Assembly: GCF_023015905.1 (NCBI RefSeq)
Contig: NZ_JALKBD010000015.1
Location: 79,288-143,287 of the forward strand
Direction: 5' to 3'
DNA length: 64,000 bases
From: Arenibacter sp. F20364
GTDB taxonomy: Bacteria > Bacteroidota > Bacteroidia > Flavobacteriales > Flavobacteriaceae
Under the pieces are notes generated by a model. It saw only the letters and a program-made list of their open reading frames with translations. It searched no databases and had not been told where the DNA came from. A program made the translations under genes and the position numbers. This document shows positions 45,622 through 54,491 of the stretch, piece after piece; position 1 is the stretch's first letter; each line of letters starts with the position of its first letter.

Positions 45622-46350
45622 TTAACTCAATAATAACATCAACAAGGCGGCCAATGTAGCCCCAATAAAGGGGCCTACAACTGGGATCCACGCATAGCCC
45701 CAATCGTTACCGCCTTTTCCTTTTATTGGCATAATTGCATGCATTATTCGCGGTCCCAAATCCCTTGCCGGATTAATGGCATAGCCTGTGGTTCCTCCCA
45801 AAGAAAGCCCAATAACCCATACTAAAAAGGCAACGGGAAGTGCTCCTAACGACCCTAGACCTATAACGGTTTCCGTATCCGTTATAGAGGCGTCCGTAAA
45901 ATAGAGCACAACAAAAACCAGGACAAAAGTGCCCACTACCTCACTAAATAGATTGTTAATAGGATTTCTTATGGCCGGAGCCGTGCAGAATATGGCTCTT
46001 TTGGCGTCCTTGTCGTCCGTGGCATCAAAATGATCTTTGTAAAAGAGCCAGACGATCAAAGCGCCTAACATAGCCCCTATAAACTGACCCAAAATATAGA
46101 TGGGAACCAAGGCCCAATCAAATTTTTCGGCAACGGCAAGTCCCAGGCTCACGGCGGGATTTAGATGTGCGCCGCTATACGGTGCGGCTACCGCCACCCC
46201 AACATAGACCGCCAGCCCCCAAGCCGTAGTAATGACCATCCAGCCAGGATCGTTAGATTTTGTTTTGTCAAGAACTACGTTGGCAACAACCCCGCCCCCT
46301 AAAAGGATCAGGAAAAAAGTGCCAATGATTTCAGCAATAAATGGAGTCAT
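45622..46350 (-). CDS. glpF: Glycerol facilitator (aquaglyceroporin)
   Basis: 242 residues with six transmembrane helices and two half-helices. The two NPA boxes are at 64-66 (SGAHLNPAVSLG) and 193-195 (YAINPARDLGPR). Asp197 after the second NPA is the mark of glycerol-conducting members. It lies 13 bases downstream of glpK, so they form an operon for glycerol uptake and trapping. Confidence 0.94.
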   Translation of the reverse strand: MTPFIAEIIGTFFLILLGGGVVANVVLDKTKSNDPGWMVITTAWGLAVYVGVAVAAPYSGAHLNPAVSLGLAVAEKFDWALVPIYILGQFIGAMLGALIVWLFYKDHFDATDDKDAKRAIFCTAPAIRNPINNLFSEVVGTFVLVFVVLYFTDASITDTETVIGLGSLGALPVAFLVWVIGLSLGGTTGYAINPARDLGPRIMHAIMPIKGKGGNDWGYAWIPVVGPFIGATLAALLMLLLS

Positions 46351-46363
46351 AGTTGGTTTTTAT

Positions 46364-47863
46364 TTAATCGTTTAGTTTGGACCAATATTCTACGGCATCA
46401 ATGGCCCTGTACCAGCCTTTAATATTTTGTTCTATTTCTTTCCTTTCCGTGGTGGGATTAAAATTGACATCGGTTTGCCAAATTTCCTGAATTTCCTCAA
46501 GACTCTCCCAGAATCCTACCGCCAAACCAGCCAAATAAGCAGCTCCCATGACCGTGGTTTCTATCACTTTTGGACGTACGGTGGCCGTATCAAGAACATC
46601 GGCCTGAAATTGCATCAGTAAATCATTTACGGTAGCTCCCCCATCGACCCTTAATTCTTTTATAGAAATTTTAGAATCCGCTTCCATAGCCTTTAAAACA
46701 TCCATGGTCTGAAAGGCAATGGATTCCAAAGCTGCCCTAGCAATGTGCGCGTCCGTACTGCCTCTAGTAAGCCCAAAAATACTTCCCTTGGCATGCTGGT
46801 TCCAATATGGTGCTCCCAAACCGGCAAAAGCAGGAACTAAATAAACTCCTTCCGTACTGTCTACAGAACCAGCCAGTTTTTCTACATCTTCTGACTTTTT
46901 TATAATCTTTAAGCTGTCCCTCAACCATTGTACTACGGCACCAGCTATGAAAATACTTCCTTCAAGGGCATATTGGGTTTTTCCTTTTATGGACCAGGCC
47001 ACTGTAGTTAGCAGATTATGTTCAGAAACAATTGGCTTTTCCCCTATATTCATTAACATAAAACATCCAGTACCGTAGGTGTTTTTGACCATTCCTGGCT
47101 TGGTGCACATTTGGCCAAATAGAGCCGCTTGCTGATCTCCTGCAATTCCGGCAATTGGGATTTTACTCGCAAAAAAATTGGGATTGGTATGCCCGTAAAC
47201 CTCACTGGACTCCTTAACTTGGGGCAACATACTTTTCGGAATGGTAAAAAGCTCTAACAACTCATCATCCCATTCCAATGTATTTATATTGTAAAGCAAT
47301 GTTCTAGAGGCATTGGTAACATCGGTAATATGCAGTTCTCCCTTGGTCATGTTCCAAATTAACCAAGAATCTATGGTTCCCATTATTAATTCCCCGGCAT
47401 CTGCCTTTTCTCGGGCCCCCTGCACATTGTCCAAAATCCATTTCACCTTGGTCCCTGAAAAGTAGGAGTCGATCACCAAACCGGTTTTTTCCCTTATCAG
47501 CTTGGATTTTCCCTGTCTCTTTAACTCATCGCAATAGTTGGAAGTCCTTTTATCTTGCCAAACAATGGCATTATACACTGGCTTACCAGTATTCCTATCC
47601 CAAACCACTACCGTTTCCCGTTGGTTTGTAATTCCTATAGCCGCTATATCGGCTCCATAAATTCCCTTTTTAGTGGTGGCCTCTGCGGCCGTACTGGCTT
47701 GGGACGACCAAATTTCCAAGGGATCGTGCTCAACCCAACCCGGTTTCGGAAAATATTGGGTAAATTCCTTTTGGGCCACCGAAACGATGTCACCTTTTTT
47801 ATCAAAAACAACGGAACGGGAGCTCGTTGTACCTTGGTCCAATGCTAATATATATTTTTCCAT
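46364..47863 (-). CDS. glpK: Glycerol kinase
   Basis: 499 residues, the usual length. The FGGY-family motifs are plain: [12 protein letters not shown] at the N-terminus, ITNQRET, the [14 protein letters not shown] block, [13 protein letters not shown], and [15 protein letters not shown]. It phosphorylates glycerol to glycerol-3-phosphate in the cytoplasm. It begins the glpKF operon, which is divergent from the DUF1697 gene. No glpD dehydrogenase or glpR regulator is in the window. Confidence 0.96.
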   Translation of the reverse strand: MEKYILALDQGTTSSRSVVFDKKGDIVSVAQKEFTQYFPKPGWVEHDPLEIWSSQASTAAEATTKKGIYGADIAAIGITNQRETVVVWDRNTGKPVYNAIVWQDKRTSNYCDELKRQGKSKLIREKTGLVIDSYFSGTKVKWILDNVQGAREKADAGELIMGTIDSWLIWNMTKGELHITDVTNASRTLLYNINTLEWDDELLELFTIPKSMLPQVKESSEVYGHTNPNFFASKIPIAGIAGDQQAALFGQMCTKPGMVKNTYGTGCFMLMNIGEKPIVSEHNLLTTVAWSIKGKTQYALEGSIFIAGAVVQWLRDSLKIIKKSEDVEKLAGSVDSTEGVYLVPAFAGLGAPYWNQHAKGSIFGLTRGSTDAHIARAALESIAFQTMDVLKAMEADSKISIKELRVDGGATVNDLLMQFQADVLDTATVRPKVIETTVMGAAYLAGLAVGFWESLEEIQEIWQTDVNFNPTTERKEIEQNIKGWYRAIDAVEYWSKLND

Positions 47864-48067
47864 ATTGGTAGGTTATCTTTTAAAATGGGTATCAAGATAA
47901 CAAAATATAGGCACTAAAATTGAAAAATTAATAACCAGAACCTATAGATTTAAACAAAAGTGTTTATTGGCACCAATCCAAAAAGTGGTGGTTATGCCAT
48001 AAACCCCCGAATATCTCCATTCCAAAATATTGTTATTTTTATCCATCGGTAGTAAAAAAGGGTAAAG

Positions 48068-48619
48068 ATGACAAACTATATTGTACTTCTTAGGGGGATC
48101 AATGTAAGTGGACAAAAGACAATTAAGATGTCCCAGTTAAAAACAATGCTGGAATCCTTGGATTTTTCTGCGGTAAGCACCTATATACAAAGCGGTAATA
48201 TTGTTCTAAAAAGTTCAGTTTCATCTTCCAATGAAGTTTCCAAAATCATCAAAAATGGTATATACAAGGCTTTTGGCTTTGAGGTCCCTGTTTTGGCCTT
48301 GACCCTGCCTGAGCTTGACGAAATCCTTAAACAATCCCCATTTAGGACACTCTATGAATCAGAATCGAAAAAATGGTACTATGTGATCTTGCAAGAAACT
48401 CCCAACAGGGAATTGATCCATAGTCTACAACAGCAACAATTCCCCAGTGAAAGGTTTATAATTACCAATAGCTGTGTCTACCTAAGTTGTGACCAAGGCT
48501 ATGGCAAAACAAAATGCGACAATAATTTTTTTGAAAAAAAGCTTCAGGTGACCGCCACCACAAGAAACCACAGGACCATGATAAAGTTGTTGGAAATGGG
48601 GAGTCAAATCAGTACGTAA
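48068..48619 (+). CDS. DUF1697 family protein
   Basis: 183 residues, soluble. It shows the typical opening YIVLLRGINVSGQKTIKM and the segment STYIQSGNIVLKSS, followed by the conserved late TTRNHRTMIKLLEM. The family is widespread in bacteria with no biochemical function known to me. It is a single gene between glpK and the TspO gene. Confidence 0.88.
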   Translation: MTNYIVLLRGINVSGQKTIKMSQLKTMLESLDFSAVSTYIQSGNIVLKSSVSSSNEVSKIIKNGIYKAFGFEVPVLALTLPELDEILKQSPFRTLYESESKKWYYVILQETPNRELIHSLQQQQFPSERFIITNSCVYLSCDQGYGKTKCDNNFFEKKLQVTATTRNHRTMIKLLEMGSQIST

Positions 48620-48683
48620 ATGTACAATAATCCCAATAGACTTTTCATTTACCGCCAACAATACACGTCACCGAAAAAAAATA

Positions 48684-49157
48684 TTAATTCAATTCCCAAA
48701 TCTTATAATTAAGGGCCGTGGCAAAACATACCCAAAGCAGGTACGGAATCAATAACAAGGCGGCAGTTTGGCTCACCACTTTAAACCATTTTATAGTAAA
48801 AATCAACAGCACCAACAAATTAAGTATAACCAGTAAAGCGCCAAACGGATTCTTGAATCCAAAGAAAATTATACTCCAAAGTGCATTGAACAACAACTGT
48901 ATCCCAAAATGATATAAGGCCGTTTTTACCCAAATATGATAAAACCCTTTTGCCCAAACAATTCCTGCAGCAACACCCATAAGAATATAAAGTAGGGTCC
49001 AAACTGGGGCAAAAATCCAATTGGGCGGATTAAAGCTGGGCTTGTTCAATTCAAGATACCAACCATCGACCGAAGATTGCGTTGCAAAACTGGACAAAAA
49101 TCCAATCATTAGGCAAACGGCTACAGAAATTGCGATATAGGTAAGTTGCTTTTTCAA
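48684..49157 (-). CDS. tspO: TspO/MBR family membrane protein
   Basis: 157 residues, five transmembrane helices. The family motifs PSFNPPNWIFAPVWTLLYILMG (about 40-61) and FNALWSIIFFGFKNP (about 92-106) match the translocator protein family, which binds tetrapyrroles and cholesterol. It sits alone and is convergent with the DUF1697 gene and divergent from mvaD. The physiological role in flavobacteria is not clear. Confidence 0.92.
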   Translation of the reverse strand: MKKQLTYIAISVAVCLMIGFLSSFATQSSVDGWYLELNKPSFNPPNWIFAPVWTLLYILMGVAAGIVWAKGFYHIWVKTALYHFGIQLLFNALWSIIFFGFKNPFGALLVILNLLVLLIFTIKWFKVVSQTAALLLIPYLLWVCFATALNYKIWELN

Positions 49158-49226
49158 AGGTTGGTTGTTAATGCCCTAAATTAACAATTTATTTTAACAG
49201 GATCTACTGCAAATCTCCTTAAAAAC

Positions 49227-49234
49227 TATCTTTG
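49227..49234 (+). promoter_or_regulatory. -7 element before mvaD
   Basis: TATCTTTG followed by CA matches TAnnTTTG exactly. It lies 17 bases before the mvaD start, which gives a short leader. No clear -33 box at the expected distance. Confidence 0.5.
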
Positions 49235-49251
49235 CACAAATTGTTTCCATT

Positions 49252-50334
49252 ATGACCGAGAAAGACTTTATCCCTTCCCCTTACACTACAGGCAAGACAG
49301 AAGGAAAAGTTACTTATAAATCGCCCAGTAATATTGCCTTAGTGAAATATTGGGGAAAAAAGGAACATCAGATTCCCGCAAACCCATCCATTAGTTTTAC
49401 CTTGGATACCTGCGCTACCACTACAACGGTCAGCTATAAAAAATTGGAAGATACAGCATCCGACTTTTCTTTTGATCTTCTTTTCGAAGGTAGACCCAAA
49501 GAGGATTTTAAGCCCAAAATAAGCACTTTTCTCAAAAGGACCGAACCCTATTTACCCTTTATAAAGGACTATCATTTTACCATAGAAACCTCCAATTCAT
49601 TTCCCCACAGTAGCGGTATCGCCTCCTCGGCCAGTGGTATGTCGGCCTTGGCACTATGCCTCATGGAGCTTGAAAGAGAACTAACCCCAAATATGGATAC
49701 GGATTTCTTTAACAGAAAGGCTTCGTTTTTGGCACGATTGGGATCTGGGAGTGCCTGCAGGAGTATCCATGGAAACCTAATGCAATGGGGAGCACACAAG
49801 GATACCCGGAATAGCTCCGATCTTTTTGCCATTAAATATCCTTATAAGGTGCACCAGGTGTTTAAAAATTTTCAAGATACCATCCTTTTGGTAGATAAAG
49901 GTTCCAAACAGGTGAGCAGCAGTCTTGGCCATAATTTAATGCACGATCACCCTTTTGCGGAAAAGCGGTTCGATCAAGCGCATAAAAATCTGACCAAATT
50001 AAAAAAGGTTTTCGAGGAAGGAGATTTATCGGAATTTATCAAAATCGTAGAAGGTGAAGCACTCACCTTGCACGCAATGATGATGACGAGTATGCCATAT
50101 TTTATATTGATGAAACCCAATACCTTGGAGATTATCAATAAAATATGGGCTTTTAGGGCCTCCTCCAAAACCCACGTTTGTTTTACCTTGGATGCAGGGG
50201 CAAATGTACATGTCCTATATCCAGAAAGGGAAAAGGAAAAGGTTTACCAATTTATTAATAATGAGTTGGTTGCATATTGTGAAAACGGGCAGTATATTTG
50301 CGATCAAATTGGTAATGGAGCGGAAAAGCTGTAA
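49252..50334 (+). CDS. mvaD: Diphosphomevalonate decarboxylase
   Basis: 360 residues. A GHMP-family enzyme: SPSNIALVKYWGKKE (about 24-38) is the mevalonate-decarboxylase signature, the ATP loop SSGIASSASGMSAL spans about 120-133, and LGSGSACRSIHG (163-174) gives the catalytic Arg and Ser. It makes isopentenyl diphosphate from mevalonate diphosphate. It starts the isoprenoid block that continues with the GHMP kinase at 50601 and the prenyltransferase at 51551. Confidence 0.95.
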   Translation: MTEKDFIPSPYTTGKTEGKVTYKSPSNIALVKYWGKKEHQIPANPSISFTLDTCATTTTVSYKKLEDTASDFSFDLLFEGRPKEDFKPKISTFLKRTEPYLPFIKDYHFTIETSNSFPHSSGIASSASGMSALALCLMELERELTPNMDTDFFNRKASFLARLGSGSACRSIHGNLMQWGAHKDTRNSSDLFAIKYPYKVHQVFKNFQDTILLVDKGSKQVSSSLGHNLMHDHPFAEKRFDQAHKNLTKLKKVFEEGDLSEFIKIVEGEALTLHAMMMTSMPYFILMKPNTLEIINKIWAFRASSKTHVCFTLDAGANVHVLYPEREKEKVYQFINNELVAYCENGQYICDQIGNGAEKL

Positions 50335-50600
50335 TTTGAAAGTAAAAAATGAATAATTAATAGTGATATTTTGCGTTGATTATTATCTGTGGGAACACTC
50401 TTAAAACCAAAAGTTTTGATTTTACCATTAATATAATAGTTCTTTACAAAAGATCGACATTTGCCCGTACGGAAAATGTTACTATAAAATTCTAAATTGA
50501 AAAAATATTAAGTTTATTGGAGTATATCTTACAAACATTAAAACTATAATTATAAGTTATAGATTATTAATTTTTAATTATTTATTCTTATCTTAAAGAA

Positions 50601-51539
50601 ATGAAAGGACCACTTTTTTACTCTAAAATTCTACTTTTTGGGGAATATGGGATCATTAAGGATTCCAAAGGACTTTCTATACCCTATAACTTTTTTAAGG
50701 GGGCATTAAAATCCAAGAACAAAGATTCGGAAGAGGCAAAGAAATCGAATGCCAGCCTAAAAGGCTTTGCGGAATATTTAAAAAACCTTCAACAAAAAGA
50801 CCATAAATTGGTAACATTTGATCTTGAGGCCTTGAATAAAGACTTGGCCAATGGTATGTATTTTGACAGTTCCATTCCACAAGGATACGGTGTGGGCAGT
50901 AGTGGTGCTTTGGTAGCGGCCATCTACGATAAATATGCCATTGAAAAGATCACCGTTTTGGAGAATCTTACTAGGGAAAAATTACTGAAGCTGAAGACTG
51001 TTTTCGGAAAAATGGAATCCTTTTTCCATGGTAAATCTTCGGGATTGGACCCTTTGAACAGTTATTTAAGCCTGCCTATTCTGATAAATTCCAAGGATAA
51101 TATAGAATCGACCAGTATTCCTTCGCAAAATTTGGACGGTAAGGGAGCCGTTTTCCTTTTGGACAGCGGTAGCACAGGGGAAACCGCCCCGATGGTCCAT
51201 TTGTTTATGGAGCAAATGAAACATGAAGGCTTCCGTGCCATGCTTAAAGATCAGTTTATTAAACATACGGATGCCTGTGTGGAAGATTTTATAAATGGGA
51301 ACGTAAAATCGCTCTTCGGGAATCTAAAACAATTGTCCCATGTAGTCTTGGATAATTTTAAGCCCATGATACCTGCAGAATTCCATAAACTCTGGAAACA
51401 GGGAATTGACACCAACGACTACTATTTAAAACTCTGTGGCTCTGGAGGCGGAGGTTATATTTTAGGATTTACCGAAGACCTCAACAAGGCTAAAAAAGCG
51501 CTGAAAGGCTATAATTTGGAAGTGGTATATAACTTCTAA
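50601..51539 (+). CDS. GHMP kinase, mevalonate-kinase-like
   Basis: 312 residues. GHMP motifs are the N-terminal YSKILLFGEYGIIKDS (about 7-22), the ATP loop SIPQGYGVGSSGALVAA (about 93-109), and the late LCGSGGGGYILGF (about 278-290). It aligns with the mevalonate-pathway kinases; position after mvaD makes mevalonate kinase the most likely role, but phosphomevalonate kinase is possible. A 266-base AT-rich gap separates it from mvaD. It is followed at 11 bases by the prenyltransferase gene. Confidence 0.85.
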   Translation: MKGPLFYSKILLFGEYGIIKDSKGLSIPYNFFKGALKSKNKDSEEAKKSNASLKGFAEYLKNLQQKDHKLVTFDLEALNKDLANGMYFDSSIPQGYGVGSSGALVAAIYDKYAIEKITVLENLTREKLLKLKTVFGKMESFFHGKSSGLDPLNSYLSLPILINSKDNIESTSIPSQNLDGKGAVFLLDSGSTGETAPMVHLFMEQMKHEGFRAMLKDQFIKHTDACVEDFINGNVKSLFGNLKQLSHVVLDNFKPMIPAEFHKLWKQGIDTNDYYLKLCGSGGGGYILGFTEDLNKAKKALKGYNLEVVYNF

Positions 51540-51550
51540 ACATCTCCCTT

Positions 51551-52456
51551 ATGCTTAGTAGAAGGAATAAGCTCTTACTATTAAAGTTTCTGAGCCTGTT
51601 TTCTGTGGTCAGAGGATACAATATTCTCATGATCATATTGGCTCAATACCTGGCCTCCATCTATATTTTAGCCCCTGATTTACCCTTGCGCAAGGTTGTT
51701 TTTGACGGCAATCTGTTCGTAATTGTACTCAGTTCGGCCTTGGTCATTGCTGCTGGTTATATCATTAATAATTTTTACGATGCCGAAAAAGACCTGATCA
51801 ACAAGCCTCGTAAAAGTATGTTGGACCGCTTGGTTAGCCAACGAACCAAGCTCACCACCTATTTTGTACTAAATTTTCTTTCGGTCTTTTTTGCCAGCTA
51901 TGTTTCTTTTAAAGCTGTTGTATTCTTTTCTGCCTATATTTTTGGAATTTGGCTTTATTCCCATAAGTTGAAAAAAGTACCATTTTTGGGCAATTTTGTT
52001 TCTGCTACCTTGGCAATAGCCCCATTTTTTGCGGTTTTTGTGTATTATAAGAATTTTGATACCGTAATTTTTGTCCACGCACTATATCTTTTCCTATTGA
52101 TATTGGCCCGGGAAATGATCAAAGATCTGGAAAACATTGCGGGTGATATGGCCCAAAACTACAAGACCATTCCCATAATGTACGGGGCAAAATTCTCTAA
52201 GACCTGCATAGCCGTTTTAATAGGACTAACCCTACTGCCGGCCTTTCTCTTGATCGAATATTTTGATGTTGGCTATATGTACCTTTATTTCATAGGGTGC
52301 ATTTTTTTGCTTTTGGGTTTTTTGATCCTTTTGGTAAAATCCAACAGCAAAAAACACTACGTTTGGCTGCACAACATTCTAAAGTTGATCATTACACTGG
52401 GAGTATTCAGTATTTTATTGATCAACGTTGATCTGGTATTGAACAGAATCCTCTAA
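51551..52456 (+). CDS. UbiA-family prenyltransferase
   Basis: 301 residues with about nine hydrophobic helices, so a membrane protein. The first Asp-rich motif is NNFYDAEKDLINKP (about 77-90) and the second region is REMIKDLENIAGD (about 196-208), as in UbiA-type enzymes. Similar flavobacterial proteins are annotated as geranylgeranylglycerol-phosphate geranylgeranyltransferase-like; the acceptor here is unknown. The start is 11 bases after the mevalonate-kinase-like gene, which makes the isoprenoid link firm. Confidence 0.87.
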   Translation: MLSRRNKLLLLKFLSLFSVVRGYNILMIILAQYLASIYILAPDLPLRKVVFDGNLFVIVLSSALVIAAGYIINNFYDAEKDLINKPRKSMLDRLVSQRTKLTTYFVLNFLSVFFASYVSFKAVVFFSAYIFGIWLYSHKLKKVPFLGNFVSATLAIAPFFAVFVYYKNFDTVIFVHALYLFLLILAREMIKDLENIAGDMAQNYKTIPIMYGAKFSKTCIAVLIGLTLLPAFLLIEYFDVGYMYLYFIGCIFLLLGFLILLVKSNSKKHYVWLHNILKLIITLGVFSILLINVDLVLNRIL

Positions 52457-52504
52457 GAATCACTAATAACCGCTAGATTAGCTTATACATACGATTTCCT
52501 TTGC

Positions 52505-52512
52505 TACCTTTG
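52505..52512 (+). promoter_or_regulatory. -7 element before the pseudouridine synthase gene
   Basis: TACCTTTG followed by CA matches TAnnTTTG and ends 18 bases before the start codon at 52531. A -33 box is not evident. Confidence 0.5.
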
Positions 52513-52530
52513 CAATAAATTATAGTACAT

Positions 52531-53373
52531 ATGAGCAGGTCAGATTCCAATAACGACAAAAAAGCATCAGGAAGACAAGGGGGCACTTTTAGAAAAAAAA
52601 GCCATGCACGGGGTAACGCGCCTATAAGAAAAAGAACGGAGGCAAAGGCACCTTCGGATCCCAATGTAATGCGCCTTAATCGTTATGTAGCCAACTCTGG
52701 CGTATGCTCACGTAGGGACGCTGATATTTATATCTCTGCCGGAAATGTCACCGTAAATGGCAAGCCTATAACTGAAATGGGCTACAAGGTTAAATTGACC
52801 GATGAAGTAAAATTTGATGGTCGTTTGCTAAATCCGGAGAAAAAGGAATACGTACTACTAAACAAACCCAAGGATTTTGTGACCTCGCCAAAGGATGAGC
52901 GCGGAAAAAGAACCGTAGCCTCCCTAATTTCCAGTGCTTCCAAATCCAAACTTTCGGTAGTGGGGAGAATGGATAAGAATACTACCGGACTATTGTTATT
53001 TACCAATGACGGCGAGATGACAAAGCGACTTACCAAGCCAAAAAACGGACTTCGTAAAATTTATCATGTAGAACTTAATAAAAATCTAAGGGGTGAAGAC
53101 CTAATTAAGATCAAGGAAGGTATTTCTATAGATGATAGTGTGGTTAGGGTAGATGACGTAAGTTTTATTGAAAATTCACCCAAGCGCGAAGTAGGCATTG
53201 AACTTAAGAGTACCCGTAACAAAATTGTACGCCGAATTTTTGAAGAATTGGAATATGAGGTTATAAAATTGGATAGGGTAGTCTATGCCGGACTTACCAA
53301 AAAAGATCTTCCACGTGGACATTGGAGACATCTTACCCCTCAGGAAGTCATCAATCTAGGGATGATCAAATAA
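52531..53373 (+). CDS. 23S rRNA pseudouridine synthase, RsuA/RluB family
   Basis: 280 residues. A basic, disordered N-terminus (about 1-45, many Lys/Arg) precedes an S4 RNA-binding domain (about 47-90, MRLNRYVANSGVCSRRDADIYISAGNVTVNG), and then the synthase domain with GRMDKNTTGLLLFTNDG, which contains the catalytic Asp (DKNTTG). The late block RNKIVRRIFEELEYEVIKLDRV is typical of RluB/RluE/RluF. It isomerises a uridine in 23S rRNA. The closest match by eye is RluB, but RluF-like function cannot be excluded. Confidence 0.92.
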   Translation: MSRSDSNNDKKASGRQGGTFRKKSHARGNAPIRKRTEAKAPSDPNVMRLNRYVANSGVCSRRDADIYISAGNVTVNGKPITEMGYKVKLTDEVKFDGRLLNPEKKEYVLLNKPKDFVTSPKDERGKRTVASLISSASKSKLSVVGRMDKNTTGLLLFTNDGEMTKRLTKPKNGLRKIYHVELNKNLRGEDLIKIKEGISIDDSVVRVDDVSFIENSPKREVGIELKSTRNKIVRRIFEELEYEVIKLDRVVYAGLTKKDLPRGHWRHLTPQEVINLGMIK

Positions 53374-54032
53374 GGTAAAAGTCCTTCCCAAATCCTTTCA
53401 AAAGCCTTATTTATTCCTTTATTGGGCACATCCCATTTTTTATTTCCAAAAGTGGTGCGGGCCGGGCTTTATGGTACCCCAATCTCGGCTTGAATTTTGT
53501 TTCCTGAATAATGTGGCAAGCTGCTTTTGATTGAAGGGATTTTTCGTTACGACTGCACTTCAAACTATCTGTTGTAGTCCCGGCTGTGCAAAGTCTCCAG
53601 ACTTTGCACTTCATAAACCCATTAGCGCAAAACAACTAGCTTTTCGTTGCAATCCCTTCCGTCTTCCCCTCCTTTTGTCGGCGAATCCACCTTCCCTTAT
53701 CTAAGGGAAGGAACCTTTTGTGATCGTCATTACAAGTCTACAGCGCAGCACAGCAAGCTGATTTTAAAAGAAGGGATTGCTTCATTACGGCTGCACTTCA
53801 AACTATCTGTTGTAGTCACTTCGACAGAGTCCCTTTTTCGGACTCCCGATATCTCTAGATGCCAATAGGTCTCGACCGGACAACTTCAATCAGGGATGTT
53901 CAATATTGTTGATTGCTAATTGTTGATTGCCCAAAGTAAAACCTTGAACCAATAATGGATGAAAAGGAATTGCTATATTAGATATCTTATTTAGGGATTT
54001 TAATCCTAAAAGCCGTGTCCTTTAAAGAAACA
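53374..54032. repeat. Intergenic repeat cluster 1
   Basis: About 660 bases without a credible gene. It holds two copies of a 27-base direct repeat (53553-53579 and 53791-53817) inside longer similar blocks (53533-53579 and 53770-53817), a 34-base palindromic module (53583-53616: arms around GTCTCCAGAC) also found near 58089, 63622 and 63818, and a hairpin module (about 53651-53725) related to 63689-63785. A small frame at 53647-53868 is made of these repeats, so I do not call it. Confidence 0.75.
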
Positions 54033-54491
54033 ATGATCGAAAAAATAGACCATTCCCAAATTTCCAATGCTGAAAAAATTCATAAACTTTTTCAAGCATC
54101 CTACAGCAAAGAGGCCGAATTATTAGGTGTTACGGATTTCCCTCCTTTAAAGAGAAGCATTGTAGATTTTCTAAATAGTGACACCCTTTTCTACGGGATA
54201 TGGAAAGACGGTGTTTTGGCCGCTACAGTTGAAATAGACCTACTTGAAAACACGCTTGATATCTGCAGTCTAGTAGTACACCCAAAATACTTTAGACAGG
54301 GCATAGCCCAAAAACTATTGCTGTTCCTTGAAAACTATGACGATTCGGAGACCCTTATTGTGGAAACCGGTTGGGCCAATGTACCGGCAATAGCTTTGTA
54401 CAAGAAGTTTGGTTTTCATGAGACAAGTCAATATACAAATACCGGAGGCATCAAAAAAATAGGCTTTAGCAAATCAAAATTGAAAAAATGA
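54033..54491 (+). CDS. GNAT-family N-acetyltransferase
   Basis: 152 residues from the ATG at 54033; a GTG at 54015 would add 6. The acetyl-CoA motif region is CSLVVHPKYFRQGIAQKLLLFL, with the R/Q-x-x-G-x-A pattern as RQGIAQ, and the C-terminal IALYKKFGFHETSQY is the usual GNAT ending. The substrate is unknown. Its stop overlaps the start of the next gene (ATGA), so the two are co-translated. Confidence 0.88.
   Translation: MIEKIDHSQISNAEKIHKLFQASYSKEAELLGVTDFPPLKRSIVDFLNSDTLFYGIWKDGVLAATVEIDLLENTLDICSLVVHPKYFRQGIAQKLLLFLENYDDSETLIVETGWANVPAIALYKKFGFHETSQYTNTGGIKKIGFSKSKLKK

Noticed and set aside
53647..53868. 73-codon frame in repeat cluster 1
   Set aside because: It is made of the palindromic and direct repeat modules, which recur elsewhere as non-coding DNA.
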